DNA of 64,000 nucleotides. It comes from Kineococcus rubinsiae (lineage in GTDB: Bacteria > Actinomycetota > Actinomycetes > Actinomycetales > Kineococcaceae). Shown piece by piece: positions 49,374 to 58,944 of this stretch. The notes beneath the pieces are model-generated. The model saw nothing but the letters and a program-made list of their open reading frames with translations, ran no database searches and was not told the origin of the DNA. The stretch covers positions 62,001-126,000 of the forward strand of contig NZ_VWPY01000007.1 of the NCBI RefSeq assembly GCF_011839805.1. The letters run 5' to 3'. A program made the translations under genes and the position numbers. Numbering within the stretch: the first letter of the stretch is position 1; each line of letters begins with the position of its first letter.

Positions 49374-50641
49374 GCGTCCCCGCCGCGCCGGGGGACGCGA
49401 CGCGCGCCGCGGCCGAGCGCCTGCTGCGGCGCTGCGACGAGCTCGCGGCGGTCTCCGCGAGCCCCGACGGCATCGAGCGCGTGCACCTGTCCGCCGAGCA
49501 CGCCCGCGTCAACGCGGTCGCGGCGGGCTGGCTGCGCGAGGCGGGCCTCGCGACGTGGCAGGACGCGGCCGGCAACCAGTGGGGCCGCCTGGAGGGCGCG
49601 GAACCCGGCCTGCCCGCGCTCGTCCTCGGCTCCCACCTCGACACGGTGCCCGACGCGGGGCGCTACGACGGGATCCTCGGCGTCGTGACGGCGATCGAGG
49701 TCGCCGCCCGCCTCGCGCCGCACCGCGCGCAGCTGCCCTTCGCCGTCGAGGTCGTGGCCTTCGGCGACGAGGAGGGCACCCGCTTCGGCACCGCCCTGCT
49801 CGGCAGCCGGGCCGTGGCGGGCACCTGGCTCGACGGCTGGTGGGACGTCGCCGACGCCGCGGGCACCACGCTGCGCGAGGCCTCGACCGCCTTCGGCCTC
49901 GACCCGGCCGCGATCGCCGACGCGGCGCGGCGCCCCGAGGACCTCGTGGGCTACCTGGAGCTGCACATCGAGCAGGGCCCGCACCTGGAGGCCGCCGGCC
50001 GCGCCCTCGGCGTGGTCACCTCCATCGCGGGCGCGCGCCGGTTCGCCGGCCGCGTCGTCGGCGAGGCGCGCCACGCCGGCGGCACCCCGTACGCCAAGCG
50101 CCGCGACGCGCTCGTGGGCGCCGGTCAGGTCGTCGTCGCCCTCGAGCGGCTCGCCGTCGAGACGGGCGGCATCGCCACCGTCGGCCGCCTGCAGGCGCAC
50201 CCCGGCGGCGTCAACGTCGTGCCCGGGCTCGTCGAGTTCTCCCTCGACGTGCGCGCCGAGCACGACGCGACGCGCGACGACCTCGTGGCCCGCATCGAGG
50301 CCTACGCGCGCGAGACGTGCGCGGCGCGCGGCCTGGGCTTCGAGCTGCAGGAGACGCACCGCGCCCCGGGCGTCTACTGCGACGCCGGGCTCACGGAGTC
50401 CGTCGTCGCGGGCATCGCCGCCACGGGCGACGACGACCCGGTCCAGCTGTTCAGCCGCGCGGGCCACGACGCGATGGCCGTCGCGGCGATCACGCCCGTG
50501 GCGATGCTGTTCGTGCGCTGCGAGGACGGCATCAGCCACCACCCGGCCGAGGCCGTCACCCTCGACGACGTCGGCCTGGGCCTCGACGCGCTGGAGGCGG
50601 CCGTGCGCGACCTGGCCCGCCGGCGTTCCGCGGCGCGCTGA
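49370..50641 (+). CDS. allC: Allantoate amidohydrolase / N-carbamoyl amino acid hydrolase (M20 family)
   Basis: The 423-residue dinuclear-metal enzyme has the M20 motifs LGSHLDTVPDAGRYDGILG (His, Asp), FGDEEGTRFG (Glu pair), YLELHIEQGP (His) and FSRAGHDAMA (His). The family includes allantoate amidohydrolase, ureidoglycolate hydrolase and N-carbamoyl-L-amino acid hydrolase. Next to pucG, conversion of allantoate to ureidoglycine with release of ammonia and CO2 fits best. GTG 49370 overlaps the pucG stop and has an AGGAGGT site. Confidence 0.9.
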   Translation: MSVPAAPGDATRAAAERLLRRCDELAAVSASPDGIERVHLSAEHARVNAVAAGWLREAGLATWQDAAGNQWGRLEGAEPGLPALVLGSHLDTVPDAGRYDGILGVVTAIEVAARLAPHRAQLPFAVEVVAFGDEEGTRFGTALLGSRAVAGTWLDGWWDVADAAGTTLREASTAFGLDPAAIADAARRPEDLVGYLELHIEQGPHLEAAGRALGVVTSIAGARRFAGRVVGEARHAGGTPYAKRRDALVGAGQVVVALERLAVETGGIATVGRLQAHPGGVNVVPGLVEFSLDVRAEHDATRDDLVARIEAYARETCAARGLGFELQETHRAPGVYCDAGLTESVVAGIAATGDDDPVQLFSRAGHDAMAVAAITPVAMLFVRCEDGISHHPAEAVTLDDVGLGLDALEAAVRDLARRRSAAR

Positions 50642-50646
50642 GACCC

Positions 50647-51591
50647 GTGGACACCCGCCCCCCCGCCCCGACTCCCGCACCGCCCGCCGAGACGCCCGCG
50701 TCCGAGGCCCGGGCGCGGCCCGGCTTCCACCCCCGCGCCGAGCCACCCGGCGACGCGGCGGAGGACCGCCGTCTCGAAGCCCTCATCGAGGCGTCGTGGG
50801 ACACGATGGGGCCGGTCGAGCGGCACCTCGCGGGCGTCGTCCTGGACCACCTCGACGACCTCGCGGCGTACAGCGCCGCGGAGCTGGCGTCCCTGTCGGG
50901 GGCGTCGAAGGCCACGGTGAGCCGCTTCTTCCGCCGGCTCGGCTTCGAGACGTTCGCCGAGGCCCGGCACCGGGCGCGGTCGCTGCGGGCCGCGGGCGTC
51001 CCCGTGCCCGGCCGGCCGGCCGCCGACCCGTCCGCCGCCCACGTGGGCGCTGCGCAGGCCAACCTCGCGCGCGCCGGGGCGGCGCTGGACCCGGCGGTGA
51101 TCGGGCCGGTCGCGGACCTGCTCGCGTCGGCCGCCCAGGTCGTCGTCGTGGGCTTCCGCAACAGCTACCCCGTCGCCCTGCACCTGCGCGAGCAGCTGCT
51201 GCAGGCGCGCCCGCGGGTCGCGCTGGCCCCGCAGCCGGGGCAGTCGGTGGGGGAGGAGCTGGCGCAGCTGGGGCCGGGCGACGCGGTCGTCTGCGTCGGG
51301 TTCCGCCGGCGCCCGGCGGGGTTCGGGGCCGTGGTCGACCTGGTCCTGGACGCGGGCGTGCCGACGGTCCTGCTCGTCGACCCGGGGGCCCGCCGGCACG
51401 TGCCGCGGGCCACCCACCGCCTCGAGGTACCCGTCGACGGGTGCGGCGCCTTCGACGACTACGGCGCGGCCATGACCACGGTCTGCGTGCTCGCCGACGC
51501 GGTGCTGGACCGCGTGGGCGCGGCCGGCCGGGAGCGGATCGACGCGCTGACGAGCTCCTACCGCTCCTCGGGGGAGCTCGAGGAGGGCTGA
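50647..51591 (+). CDS. RpiR/MurR-family transcriptional regulator
   Basis: The 314-residue protein has a proline-rich tail, an HTH_6 domain (YSAAELASLSGASKATVSRFFRRLGF, about residues 78-103) and a SIS sugar-isomerase-like ligand domain (VVVVGFRNSYPVALHLREQLL onward). RpiR proteins usually sense phosphorylated sugars, but relatives next to ureide genes occur. It follows allC after five bases and probably regulates the pucG-allC unit. Its last 34 bases overlap the 3' end of the convergent GGDEF gene. Confidence 0.9.
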   Translation: MDTRPPAPTPAPPAETPASEARARPGFHPRAEPPGDAAEDRRLEALIEASWDTMGPVERHLAGVVLDHLDDLAAYSAAELASLSGASKATVSRFFRRLGFETFAEARHRARSLRAAGVPVPGRPAADPSAAHVGAAQANLARAGAALDPAVIGPVADLLASAAQVVVVGFRNSYPVALHLREQLLQARPRVALAPQPGQSVGEELAQLGPGDAVVCVGFRRRPAGFGAVVDLVLDAGVPTVLLVDPGARRHVPRATHRLEVPVDGCGAFDDYGAAMTTVCVLADAVLDRVGAAGRERIDALTSSYRSSGELEEG

Positions 51592-53144
51592 GGGGCGGGC
51601 TCGCGGTCCGCGAGGACGGCGCGCCGGCCGCCGGCGCGCTTGGCGCGGTACATCGCGCGGTCGGCGTGGGAGAGCAGCGCGTCCGGGTCGTCCCCGGGGG
51701 CGCCGGTGGCCGCACCGACGCTCGCGCCGATCGTCGCGGGGCCCGCGAGGAGCGCGAAGGGCGCGCGCAGGGCGGTCACCACGCGGTCGCAGACACCGGC
51801 CGCGACGGCCACGTCCTGCCCGGCGAGCAGGACGGCGAACTCGTCCCCGCCGAGGCGGTGGCCGGTGCCGCCGTCGCCCACGGCCTCGCGCAGCCGCCCG
51901 GCGACCGCCGTCAGCAGCTCGTCGCCCGCCGCGTGCCCCAGCTCGTCGTTGACGGTCTTGAACCCGTCGAGGTCGACGAACAGCACGGTCGCGCCGCCGC
52001 CCGCCGCACCGGGGGCGAGCGCGGCGGCCAGCCGGGTCGCGAGGCTGCGCCGGTTCGGCAGCCCGGTCAGCTCGTCGTGCCCCGCGCGGTGCTCGACGGC
52101 CTCGGTGAGGACCACGCGCTCCAGGGCCGCCGCACCCAGCGAGGCGAGCGACTCCAGCGCGGCCTCGTCGTAGCGCCGGCTCGCCTGGGACCTCGGGATC
52201 CCCGTGACGAGCCAGAGGGCGGGGTCGGCCGCGGGCAGCCTGCGGCCCACCTCCCCGGCGCCCGGGGGCGTGCCGCGGATCGCGAGCCGGCCGGAGGAGA
52301 CGACCGCCGCGCCGTGGCGCTGCAGCGCGTCCAGCAGGTCCTCGCGCGTCGACGCGTCGTGCACCTCCACCGAGGCGCGGAACAGCTGGTGCTGCTGCGT
52401 GCGGCGGTCCTCGGACGTCCGGGAGGCGGAGGCGGCGACCACGACGGCGAGGATGGGCACGAGCATGAGCAGCGCCGTCCACGCGGGCATCGTCAGCTGG
52501 ACGGCCGCGGCGAGGTAGCCGAGCGTCGCGACCACGAGGAACAGCGCCAGCCCCAGGAGGCCGCCCGGGTTGCGCACCTCGCGCCACCAGGAGCCGCGCC
52601 GGGAGGTGCTCACCGACGCGGCCGAGACGGCGTAGTCGCAGGCGTAGTACGCCCCGGCGCCCGTCAGCACGGCGAGCAGCTGGCGGGCCGAGACCGGCTG
52701 GTCGCCCGCCACCGCGCTGAGGGCCAGGGTGGCGGCGACGCTCGACAGCAGCGCCGAGCCCGTGTTGACCAGCCGCGTCTGCCAGTCGAGGCGATCGGTG
52801 AGGTAGGCCGCGACGACGGTCACGCTCCACGCCAGCACGGCGGTCGCCCGCGGCACGGTCGTCAGCAGGTACACCAGCAGCAGCGACTCGAAGGGCACGG
52901 CGACCCCGTCCGCACCGCGGCTCACGCGCATGGGGAACCGGGAGAGCACCCAGCCGAGCGGCAGGCACACGGCCAGGGCCGGCAGCAGCTCGTGGTGGGC
53001 GCCGGAGTCCGACCACCTCCGCGCGCGCTCGAGCGCCGCGGCGGCGCCGAGCACGAACACGGTGACGTCGAAGACGACCGAGGCCCGGGGGACCGCGGCG
53101 GCCAGGCCGGCGGCACCGTCTCCCGCGGTTCCCGTGCCGGTCAC
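51558..53144 (-). CDS. Membrane-bound GGDEF protein, probable diguanylate cyclase
   Basis: The 528-residue protein has about eight N-terminal helices (residues 20-230), a short linker or sensor segment and a C-terminal GGDEF domain with HDELTGLPNRRSL, VDLDGFKTVNDELGHAAGD and an intact RLGGDEFAV active site. It should make c-di-GMP from GTP. The residues usually forming an inhibitory RxxD site are not obvious. GTG 53144 has an ideal GGGAGGT site. It is the counterpart of the EAL phosphodiesterase at 10-11 kb. It overlaps the RpiR gene tail to tail. Confidence 0.92.
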   Translation of the reverse strand: MTGTGTAGDGAAGLAAAVPRASVVFDVTVFVLGAAAALERARRWSDSGAHHELLPALAVCLPLGWVLSRFPMRVSRGADGVAVPFESLLLVYLLTTVPRATAVLAWSVTVVAAYLTDRLDWQTRLVNTGSALLSSVAATLALSAVAGDQPVSARQLLAVLTGAGAYYACDYAVSAASVSTSRRGSWWREVRNPGGLLGLALFLVVATLGYLAAAVQLTMPAWTALLMLVPILAVVVAASASRTSEDRRTQQHQLFRASVEVHDASTREDLLDALQRHGAAVVSSGRLAIRGTPPGAGEVGRRLPAADPALWLVTGIPRSQASRRYDEAALESLASLGAAALERVVLTEAVEHRAGHDELTGLPNRRSLATRLAAALAPGAAGGGATVLFVDLDGFKTVNDELGHAAGDELLTAVAGRLREAVGDGGTGHRLGGDEFAVLLAGQDVAVAAGVCDRVVTALRAPFALLAGPATIGASVGAATGAPGDDPDALLSHADRAMYRAKRAGGRRAVLADREPAPQPSSSSPEER

Positions 53145-53256
53145 GTCGCACCTCCCGCCCGCCCCGTGGGGCGCACCGCCCCGACGGACATCGGTGCCCG
53201 GCGCGCGCGGCTTGAGGCGTCCCGCCCGGGCAGACGGGAGGGCGCCCGCGCGGCGG

Positions 53257-53262
53257 TAGCCT
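53257..53262 (+). promoter_or_regulatory. Candidate -10 box TAGCCT of purSQL
   Basis: TAGCCT lies 36 bases before ATG 53299, leaving a leader of about 30 bases with a GAAGGAG ribosome site. No clear -35 box is seen. Confidence 0.4.
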
Positions 53263-53298
53263 GGTGCCGCCGTCCGACCCCCTGAAGGAGTGCCGCGC

Positions 53299-53568
53299 AT
53301 GGGCCGCGTCGTCATCGACGTCATGCCGAAACCCGAGATCCTCGACCCGCAGGGGAAGGCCGTCGTCGGCGCTCTCCCGCGCCTCGGCTTCGACGCCTTC
53401 ACCGGCGTCCGCCAGGGCAAGCGGTTCGAGCTGGAGGTGGCCGGAGAGGTCACCCCGGAGGTGCTCGCCCAGGCTCGCGCCGCGGCCGAGACCCTCTTGA
53501 GCAACCCGGTCATCGAGGACGTCGTCTCCGTCCGCGATGCCGGTGCGGGCGAGGTGGCGTCCGCGTGA
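53299..53568 (+). CDS. purS: FGAM synthase subunit PurS
   Basis: The 89-residue protein has the PurS pattern: [20 protein letters not shown], then [15 protein letters not shown] and [10 protein letters not shown]. PurS dimers bridge PurQ and PurL in the Gram-positive type of FGAM synthase. ATG 53299 is preferred because GAAGGAG lies eight bases upstream; a GTG at 53290 would abut the ribosome site. The stop overlaps purQ. Confidence 0.95.
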   Translation: MGRVVIDVMPKPEILDPQGKAVVGALPRLGFDAFTGVRQGKRFELEVAGEVTPEVLAQARAAAETLLSNPVIEDVVSVRDAGAGEVASA

Positions 53569-54245
53569 GGATCGGCGTCGTCACCTTCCCCGGCTCCCTC
53601 GACGACGGTGACGCGCGCCGCGCCGTCCGCCTCGCGGGCGCCGAGCCCGTCGCCCTGTGGCACGCGGACGCCGACCTGCACGGGGTCGACGCGGTCGTCC
53701 TGCCCGGGGGCTTCTCCTACGGCGACTACCTGCGCTGCGGGGCGATCGCCAGCTTCGCGCCGGTCATGACCGAGGTCGTGGCCGCCGCCGGGCGCGGGGT
53801 CCCCGTCCTGGGCATCTGCAACGGCTTCCAGGTCCTGTGCGAGTCGCACCTGCTGCCGGGCGCGCTGGTCCGCAACGAGGCCCAGAAGTTCATCTGCACC
53901 GACCAGCGCCTGCTGGTCGAGAACGCGGACACGGCGTGGACCTCGGCCCTCACCGCGGGCACCGAGATCACCGTGCCGCTGAAGAACGGCGAGGGCGGGT
54001 TCGTCGCCGACACCGAGACGCTCGACCGCCTCGAGGGCGAGGGCCGCGTGGTGTTCCGCTACGTCGGGCCGAACCCGAACGGCTCGCTGCGCGGCATCGC
54101 CGGCATCACCAACGAGCGCGGCAACGTCGTGGGGCTCATGCCGCACCCCGAGCACGCGGTCGAGGAGGGCTTCGGCCCCACGACCGACGGCCTGGCGCTG
54201 TTCACCTCGGTGCTCACCGCGGGCCTCGCGGCGGTGGGTGCGTGA
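53565..54245 (+). CDS. purQ: FGAM synthase glutaminase subunit PurQ
   Basis: The 226-residue class-I glutamine amidotransferase supplies ammonia to PurL. The nucleophile Cys is in [11 protein letters not shown]; the His and Glu of the triad are in [11 protein letters not shown]. The start [16 protein letters not shown] and [18 protein letters not shown] are typical. GTG 53565 overlaps the purS stop (GTGA), and its own stop overlaps the purL start. Confidence 0.97.
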   Translation: MRIGVVTFPGSLDDGDARRAVRLAGAEPVALWHADADLHGVDAVVLPGGFSYGDYLRCGAIASFAPVMTEVVAAAGRGVPVLGICNGFQVLCESHLLPGALVRNEAQKFICTDQRLLVENADTAWTSALTAGTEITVPLKNGEGGFVADTETLDRLEGEGRVVFRYVGPNPNGSLRGIAGITNERGNVVGLMPHPEHAVEEGFGPTTDGLALFTSVLTAGLAAVGA

Positions 54246-56575
54246 GCGCCACGACCTCCGGGCACCAGGCGGGCCGGCTCGACACCGTTTCGCGCGCCGA
54301 GGCGACCCCGGAGCGCGAGCAGCCCTGGGCGGCGCTCGGGCTCAAGAGCGACGAGTACGACCGCATCCGCGAGATCCTCGGCCGCCGCCCCACGGGCGCG
54401 GAGCTCGCCATGTACTCGGTCATGTGGAGCGAGCACTGCTCCTACAAGTCCTCCAAGGTGCACCTGAAGGTGTTCGGCGACCACCTCACCGACGCCATGA
54501 AGACGTCGCTCATGGTGGGCATCGGCGAGAACGCCGGCGTCGTGGACATCGGCCACGACTGGGCCGTGACGTTCAAGGTGGAGAGCCACAACCACCCCTC
54601 GTTCGTCGAGCCCTACCAGGGGGCGGCCACCGGCGTCGGCGGCATCATCCGCGACATCATGGCCATGGGCGCCCGGCCGATCGCCGTCATGGACTCGCTG
54701 CGGTTCGGGGCGATCGACCACCCCGACACCGCCCGCGTCGTGCCCGGCGTCGTCTCCGGCGTCGGCGGCTACGGCAACTGCATCGGCCTGCCCAACATCG
54801 GCGGCGAGGTCGTCTTCGACCCCTCCTACCAGGGCAACCCCCTCGTCAACGCGCTCTGCGTCGGCGCCATGAAGCACGCCGACGTGCACCTCGCCAACGC
54901 CCGCGGCGTCGGCAACCTCGTCGTGCTCTTCGGCGCCCGCACGGGCGGCGACGGCATCGGCGGCGTCTCGGTCCTCGCGAGCGAGACCTTCGAGGACTCC
55001 GGCCCGTCCAAGCGCCCCGCGGTGCAGGTCGGGGACCCGTTCCAGGAGAAGGTGCTCATCGAGTGCTGCCTGGACCTGTTCTCCGCCGACCTCGTCGAGG
55101 GCATCCAGGACCTCGGGGGCGCGGGGCTGTCCTGCGCGACCAGCGAACTGGCCTCGGCCGGTGACGGGGGCATGCTCGTCCACCTCGACCGCGTCCCGCT
55201 GCGCGACCCCTCGCTCTCCCCCGAGGAGATCCTCATGAGCGAGTCGCAGGAGCGCATGATGGCCGTCGTCACGCCGGCCAACATCGACGCGTTCCTCGCG
55301 GTCACCGCGAAGTGGGACGTCGAGGCCGCCGTCCTCGGCGAGGTCACCGACGGCGACCACCTCGTCGTGCAGTGGCACGGCGAGACCGTGGTGGACGTCC
55401 CGCCGCGCACCGTCGCCCACGACGGCCCGGTCTACGAGCGCCCCTACGCCCGCCCCGCGTCGCAGGACGCGCTGCAGGCCGACGTCCCGACCGCCGAGCG
55501 CCTCGCCCGGCCCGGGACCGACGAGGAGCTGCGCGCGCTGCTGCTGCGCATGGTCGCGTCGCCGAACCTCTGCTCGCGGGCGTGGGTGACCGACCAGTAC
55601 GACCGCTACGTCATGGGCGGCACGGCGCTCGCGACCCCCGACGACGCAGGGGTCGTGCGCGTCGACGAGGAGACGGGTCTCGGCGTCGCGCTGAGCCTCG
55701 ACGGCAACGGCCGCTACGCCAAGCTCGACCCGCGCACCGGGGCCCAGCTCGCCCTGGTCGAGGCCTACCGCAACGTGTCCGCGGCCGGGGCCACCCCGCT
55801 CGCGGTCACCGACTGCCTGAACTTCGGCTCGCCGGAGGACCCGGGCGTCATGTGGCAGTTCGCCGAGGCCGTGCGCGGTCTCGCGGTCGGCTGCGAGGCG
55901 CTGGGCGTGCCCGTCACGGGCGGCAACGTCTCCCTCTACAACCAGACGGGCGACCAGGGCCTCGACTCCGCGGTCCTGCCCACGCCCGTCATCGGCGTCC
56001 TGGGCGTGCTCGACGACGTCCGCCGCCGCACCCCGTCGGGCTGGAAGGTCGCCGGGCAGAACCTCTACCTGCTCGGCACGACGCGCGAGGAGTTCGGCGG
56101 GTCGGAGTGGGCCTGGGCCGAGCACGGCCACCTGGGCGGCATGCCGCCCGCGGTGGACTTCGCCGCCGAGGCGCTGCTGGGCGACGTGCTCGTGCAGTGC
56201 TCGCGCGACGGGCTGGTCGACGCCGCGCACGACCTCTCCGACGGCGGCCTCGCGCAGGCCCTCGTGGAGTCGGTGCTGCGCTACGGCGTCGGCGCGCGCG
56301 TGTGGCTCGACGAGCTGCTCGAGCGCGACGGCGTCGACCTGTTCACGGCGCTGTTCTCGGAGTCCACGGCGCGCGCCGTGGTGGCCGTGCCGCGCGAGGA
56401 GGAGGTGCGGTTCACCGACATGTGCACCGCCCGCGGGCTCGCCCACCTGCGCATCGGGGTCAGCGACGCCGAGCCGGGCCAGGAGCCCGTCCTCGACGTG
56501 CAGGGCCGGTTCTCCGTGCGTCTCGCCGAGCTGAGCGCGGCGCACACCGGCACGCTGCCGAAGCACTTCGGCTGA
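54242..56575 (+). CDS. purL: FGAM synthase large subunit PurL
   Basis: The 777-residue protein is the small-type PurL of Gram-positive bacteria, working with PurS and PurQ. Markers are [16 protein letters not shown] (substrate loop), [24 protein letters not shown], a second ATP site region near [14 protein letters not shown] and [14 protein letters not shown]. It converts FGAR to FGAM with ATP. GTG 54242 is coupled to purQ, and cutC follows after two bases. Confidence 0.97.
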   Translation: MSATTSGHQAGRLDTVSRAEATPEREQPWAALGLKSDEYDRIREILGRRPTGAELAMYSVMWSEHCSYKSSKVHLKVFGDHLTDAMKTSLMVGIGENAGVVDIGHDWAVTFKVESHNHPSFVEPYQGAATGVGGIIRDIMAMGARPIAVMDSLRFGAIDHPDTARVVPGVVSGVGGYGNCIGLPNIGGEVVFDPSYQGNPLVNALCVGAMKHADVHLANARGVGNLVVLFGARTGGDGIGGVSVLASETFEDSGPSKRPAVQVGDPFQEKVLIECCLDLFSADLVEGIQDLGGAGLSCATSELASAGDGGMLVHLDRVPLRDPSLSPEEILMSESQERMMAVVTPANIDAFLAVTAKWDVEAAVLGEVTDGDHLVVQWHGETVVDVPPRTVAHDGPVYERPYARPASQDALQADVPTAERLARPGTDEELRALLLRMVASPNLCSRAWVTDQYDRYVMGGTALATPDDAGVVRVDEETGLGVALSLDGNGRYAKLDPRTGAQLALVEAYRNVSAAGATPLAVTDCLNFGSPEDPGVMWQFAEAVRGLAVGCEALGVPVTGGNVSLYNQTGDQGLDSAVLPTPVIGVLGVLDDVRRRTPSGWKVAGQNLYLLGTTREEFGGSEWAWAEHGHLGGMPPAVDFAAEALLGDVLVQCSRDGLVDAAHDLSDGGLAQALVESVLRYGVGARVWLDELLERDGVDLFTALFSESTARAVVAVPREEEVRFTDMCTARGLAHLRIGVSDAEPGQEPVLDVQGRFSVRLAELSAAHTGTLPKHFG

Positions 56576-56577
56576 CC

Positions 56578-57294
56578 GTGGCCGTCGCCGTCGAGGTCGC
56601 CGTGGGCGACCTCGACGGCGTCCGGGTCGCCCGTGCGGGCGGCGCCACCCGCGTCGAGCTGTCGGCCGCGCTCGAGCTGGGGGGCCTCACCCCGTCGCTC
56701 GCGCTCGTCGAGGCGGCGGTCGCGGCGGCCGGGGACCTCGGCGTGCACGTCCTGCTGCGCCCGCGGCCCGGCAGCTTCGTGCACTCCGCCGACGACGTCG
56801 CGCTCGTCCTGCGGGACGCGGAGCTCGCGCTCGCCGCGGGCGCCGCGGGTCTCGTGGTGGGTCCCGTGCTGGCCGACGGGACCGTCGACGTCGCTGCGCT
56901 GCAGCGCTTCCGCGCCGCCGCGGGGGACCGCGACCTCACGTTCCACCGCGCCTTCGACGGCTGCGCGGACCTGAAGCGGGCCGTGGCCGACCTCGTGACC
57001 TGCGGCGTCACCCGCGTCCTCACCTCCGGGGGAGCGGCGGGCGCGCACGCGGGGGCGGACCGCATCCGCCGCACCGTCGAGGCGGCGGCCGGCCGGCTGG
57101 GCGTCATGGCCGGCGGCGGGGTGCGCCCCGACGCGCTGCCCGCGCTGCTCGCCGCGACCGGGGTGCGGGACGTGCACCTGTCGGCGCGCACGCCCGACGA
57201 GCCCGACCGGGGCTTCGGCCCCCGCTCGCGCACCGACCCCTCGATCGTCGCCGCGGCGGTCCGGGCCGTGACGCCCCGGACGAGCGCCGGCTGA
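56578..57294 (+). CDS. cutC: CutC-family protein
   Basis: The 238-residue TIM-barrel protein matches CutC: an N-terminal AVEVAVGDLDGVRVA, ATRVELSAALELGGLTPS, HVLLRPRPGSFVHS, VVGPVLADGTVD, LTFHRAFDG and ILTSGG-like VLTSGGAAGA. CutC was linked to copper handling in E. coli, but a metabolic role is now considered more likely. It begins two bases after purL, so it is in the purSQL operon. Confidence 0.93.
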   Translation: MAVAVEVAVGDLDGVRVARAGGATRVELSAALELGGLTPSLALVEAAVAAAGDLGVHVLLRPRPGSFVHSADDVALVLRDAELALAAGAAGLVVGPVLADGTVDVAALQRFRAAAGDRDLTFHRAFDGCADLKRAVADLVTCGVTRVLTSGGAAGAHAGADRIRRTVEAAAGRLGVMAGGGVRPDALPALLAATGVRDVHLSARTPDEPDRGFGPRSRTDPSIVAAAVRAVTPRTSAG

Positions 57295-57385
57295 CGAGCG
57301 CCTGTTGACGAGCGCCGGCGCGCCTGCCGGGGCGGCCCGGACCCCGCCGCGGCGCGGGGTTCGTCCGTTGGGGGGTGATGTCCTC

Positions 57386-57419
57386 ATGTCTTGACATAGG
57401 CAGCCACGGCTCCTACGGT
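57386..57419 (+). promoter_or_regulatory. Inositol carrier promoter with a GntR-type operator on the -35 box
   Basis: TTGACA (57391-57396), a 17-base spacer and TACGGT (57414-57419) form a near-consensus promoter. ATGTC-TT-GACAT (57386-57397) overlaps the -35 box. A TGTC-CT-GACA site lies at 62479-62488 by the GntR/iolC promoters, suggesting shared control by the GntR protein. Confidence 0.72.
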
Positions 57420-57479
57420 CGGCGCCGAACGAGCCCACCCGACGACGCTGCGACGCGGCACGCACGAAGGGTCACCCGC

Positions 57480-58907
57480 ATGGCTGCTCCCCACCACGGC
57501 TCCACGTCACCCGCGACACCGGCGCTGCCGCCGGACACGCGGGGGCCGCACTCGAAGCGCCTCGGCCTCATCACCGTCGTCGCCACCTTCGGCGGTCTGC
57601 TGTTCGGCTACGACACGGGGGTCATCAACGGGGCGCTGGACCCGATGATCGCCTACTTCGGCCTCACCTCGTTCACCGAGGGGCTCGTCACGAGCATCCT
57701 GCTCCTGGGGGCCGCGATCGGCGCCGCCGTCGGCGGGAAGCTCTCCGACTTCCAGGGCCGCCGCCGCAACATCATCCTGCTGTCGGTCGTCTTCCTCGTG
57801 GGCACCCTCGGGTGCGTCCTCGCCCCGACCCTCGGCGTCCTGGTCCCCGCGCGGTTCGTCCTCGGCCTCGCCGTGGGGGGTGCGTCGGTGACGGTGCCCG
57901 TCTACCTCGCCGAGGTCGCCCCGTCGGAGCGCCGCGGCGGCCTCGTCACGCGCAACGAGCTGATGATCGTGTCGGGTCAGTTCGCGGCCTTCGTCGTCAA
58001 CGCGGTCATCGGCAACGTCTGGGGGGAGCAGGAGGACGTCTGGCGCTACATGCTCGCCGTGGCCGCGCTGCCCGCGATCGCCCTGTTCGTCGGCATGCTG
58101 ACCATGCCCGAGAGCCCCCGCTGGCTCGCGTCGAAGGGCCGCGACGAGGAGGCGCTCGCCGTCCTGCGGCAGGTCCGCAGCCCCGAGCGCGCCGAGGCGG
58201 AGCTCGCCGAGGTGCACCTGCTGGCCGATGAGGAGAAGGAGGCCCAGACCGGCGGGTGGTCCGACCTCGGCACCCGCTGGGTGCGCCGCGTGCTCTTCAT
58301 CGCCGTGGGCCTCGCCGTGTTCCAGCAGCTGACCGGCATCAACTCGATCATCTACTACGGGACCCAGCTGCTCACCGACGTCGGGTTCTCCCGCAACGGA
58401 GCCCTCATCGCCAACACGGCCAACGGGTTGTTCTCCCTGCTGGGCTGCCTCGTCGGCATGCGCCTGATGAACCGGGTGAACCGGCGCACCATGCTGCTGT
58501 TCGGCTTCACCGGGACCACGACCGCCCACCTGCTCGTCGGCCTCTCCTCGCTGCTCCTGCCCGACGGGGTGCTGCGCGGTTACGTGATCCTGTTCTTCGT
58601 CGTCGCGTTCGTCTTCGTCATGCAGGGGACCATCGGGCCGCTCGTCTGGCTGATGCTGGCGGAGATCTTCCCGCTGAAGCTGCGCGGCTTCGGCCTCGGC
58701 GTCGCGGTGTTCCTCCTCTGGATCACCAACTTCCTCGTCGGCCTCGCGTTCCCGCAGCTGGTGGCCGGCGTGGGCATCTCGAACACGTTCTTCGTCTTCG
58801 CCGCGCTGGGCGTGCTCGCCCTGCTGTTCGTCAGGACGTTCGTGCCGGAGACCCGCGGGCGCTCCCTGGAGCAGCTCGAGAGCCAGTTCCGCCGCGACTA
58901 CTCCTGA
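57480..58907 (+). CDS. Sugar-porter MFS transporter, probable myo-inositol carrier (IolT-like)
   Basis: The 475-residue, 12-helix protein has sugar-porter signatures: FGYDTGVINGAL in helix one, GGKLSDFQGRRRNI (motif A), PESPRWLASKGR after helix six, the substrate segment QQLTGINSIIYYG in helix seven and VPETRGRSLEQLE at the end. The first and last are typical of IolT/XylE-like H+ symporters. It heads an inositol catabolic locus. A GAAGGG site precedes ATG 57480. The promoter carries the same dyad as the regulator gene region. Confidence 0.9.
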   Translation: MAAPHHGSTSPATPALPPDTRGPHSKRLGLITVVATFGGLLFGYDTGVINGALDPMIAYFGLTSFTEGLVTSILLLGAAIGAAVGGKLSDFQGRRRNIILLSVVFLVGTLGCVLAPTLGVLVPARFVLGLAVGGASVTVPVYLAEVAPSERRGGLVTRNELMIVSGQFAAFVVNAVIGNVWGEQEDVWRYMLAVAALPAIALFVGMLTMPESPRWLASKGRDEEALAVLRQVRSPERAEAELAEVHLLADEEKEAQTGGWSDLGTRWVRRVLFIAVGLAVFQQLTGINSIIYYGTQLLTDVGFSRNGALIANTANGLFSLLGCLVGMRLMNRVNRRTMLLFGFTGTTTAHLLVGLSSLLLPDGVLRGYVILFFVVAFVFVMQGTIGPLVWLMLAEIFPLKLRGFGLGVAVFLLWITNFLVGLAFPQLVAGVGISNTFFVFAALGVLALLFVRTFVPETRGRSLEQLESQFRRDYS

Positions 58908-58944
58908 GACCCGTCCCACCGACCCCACGTTCACGGAGGACCAC

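Noticed and set aside
49370-50641. N-carbamoyl-L-amino acid hydrolase of a hydantoin pathway
   Set aside because: Possible by sequence alone, but coupling to pucG favours allantoate; kept as an alternative in the gene note.
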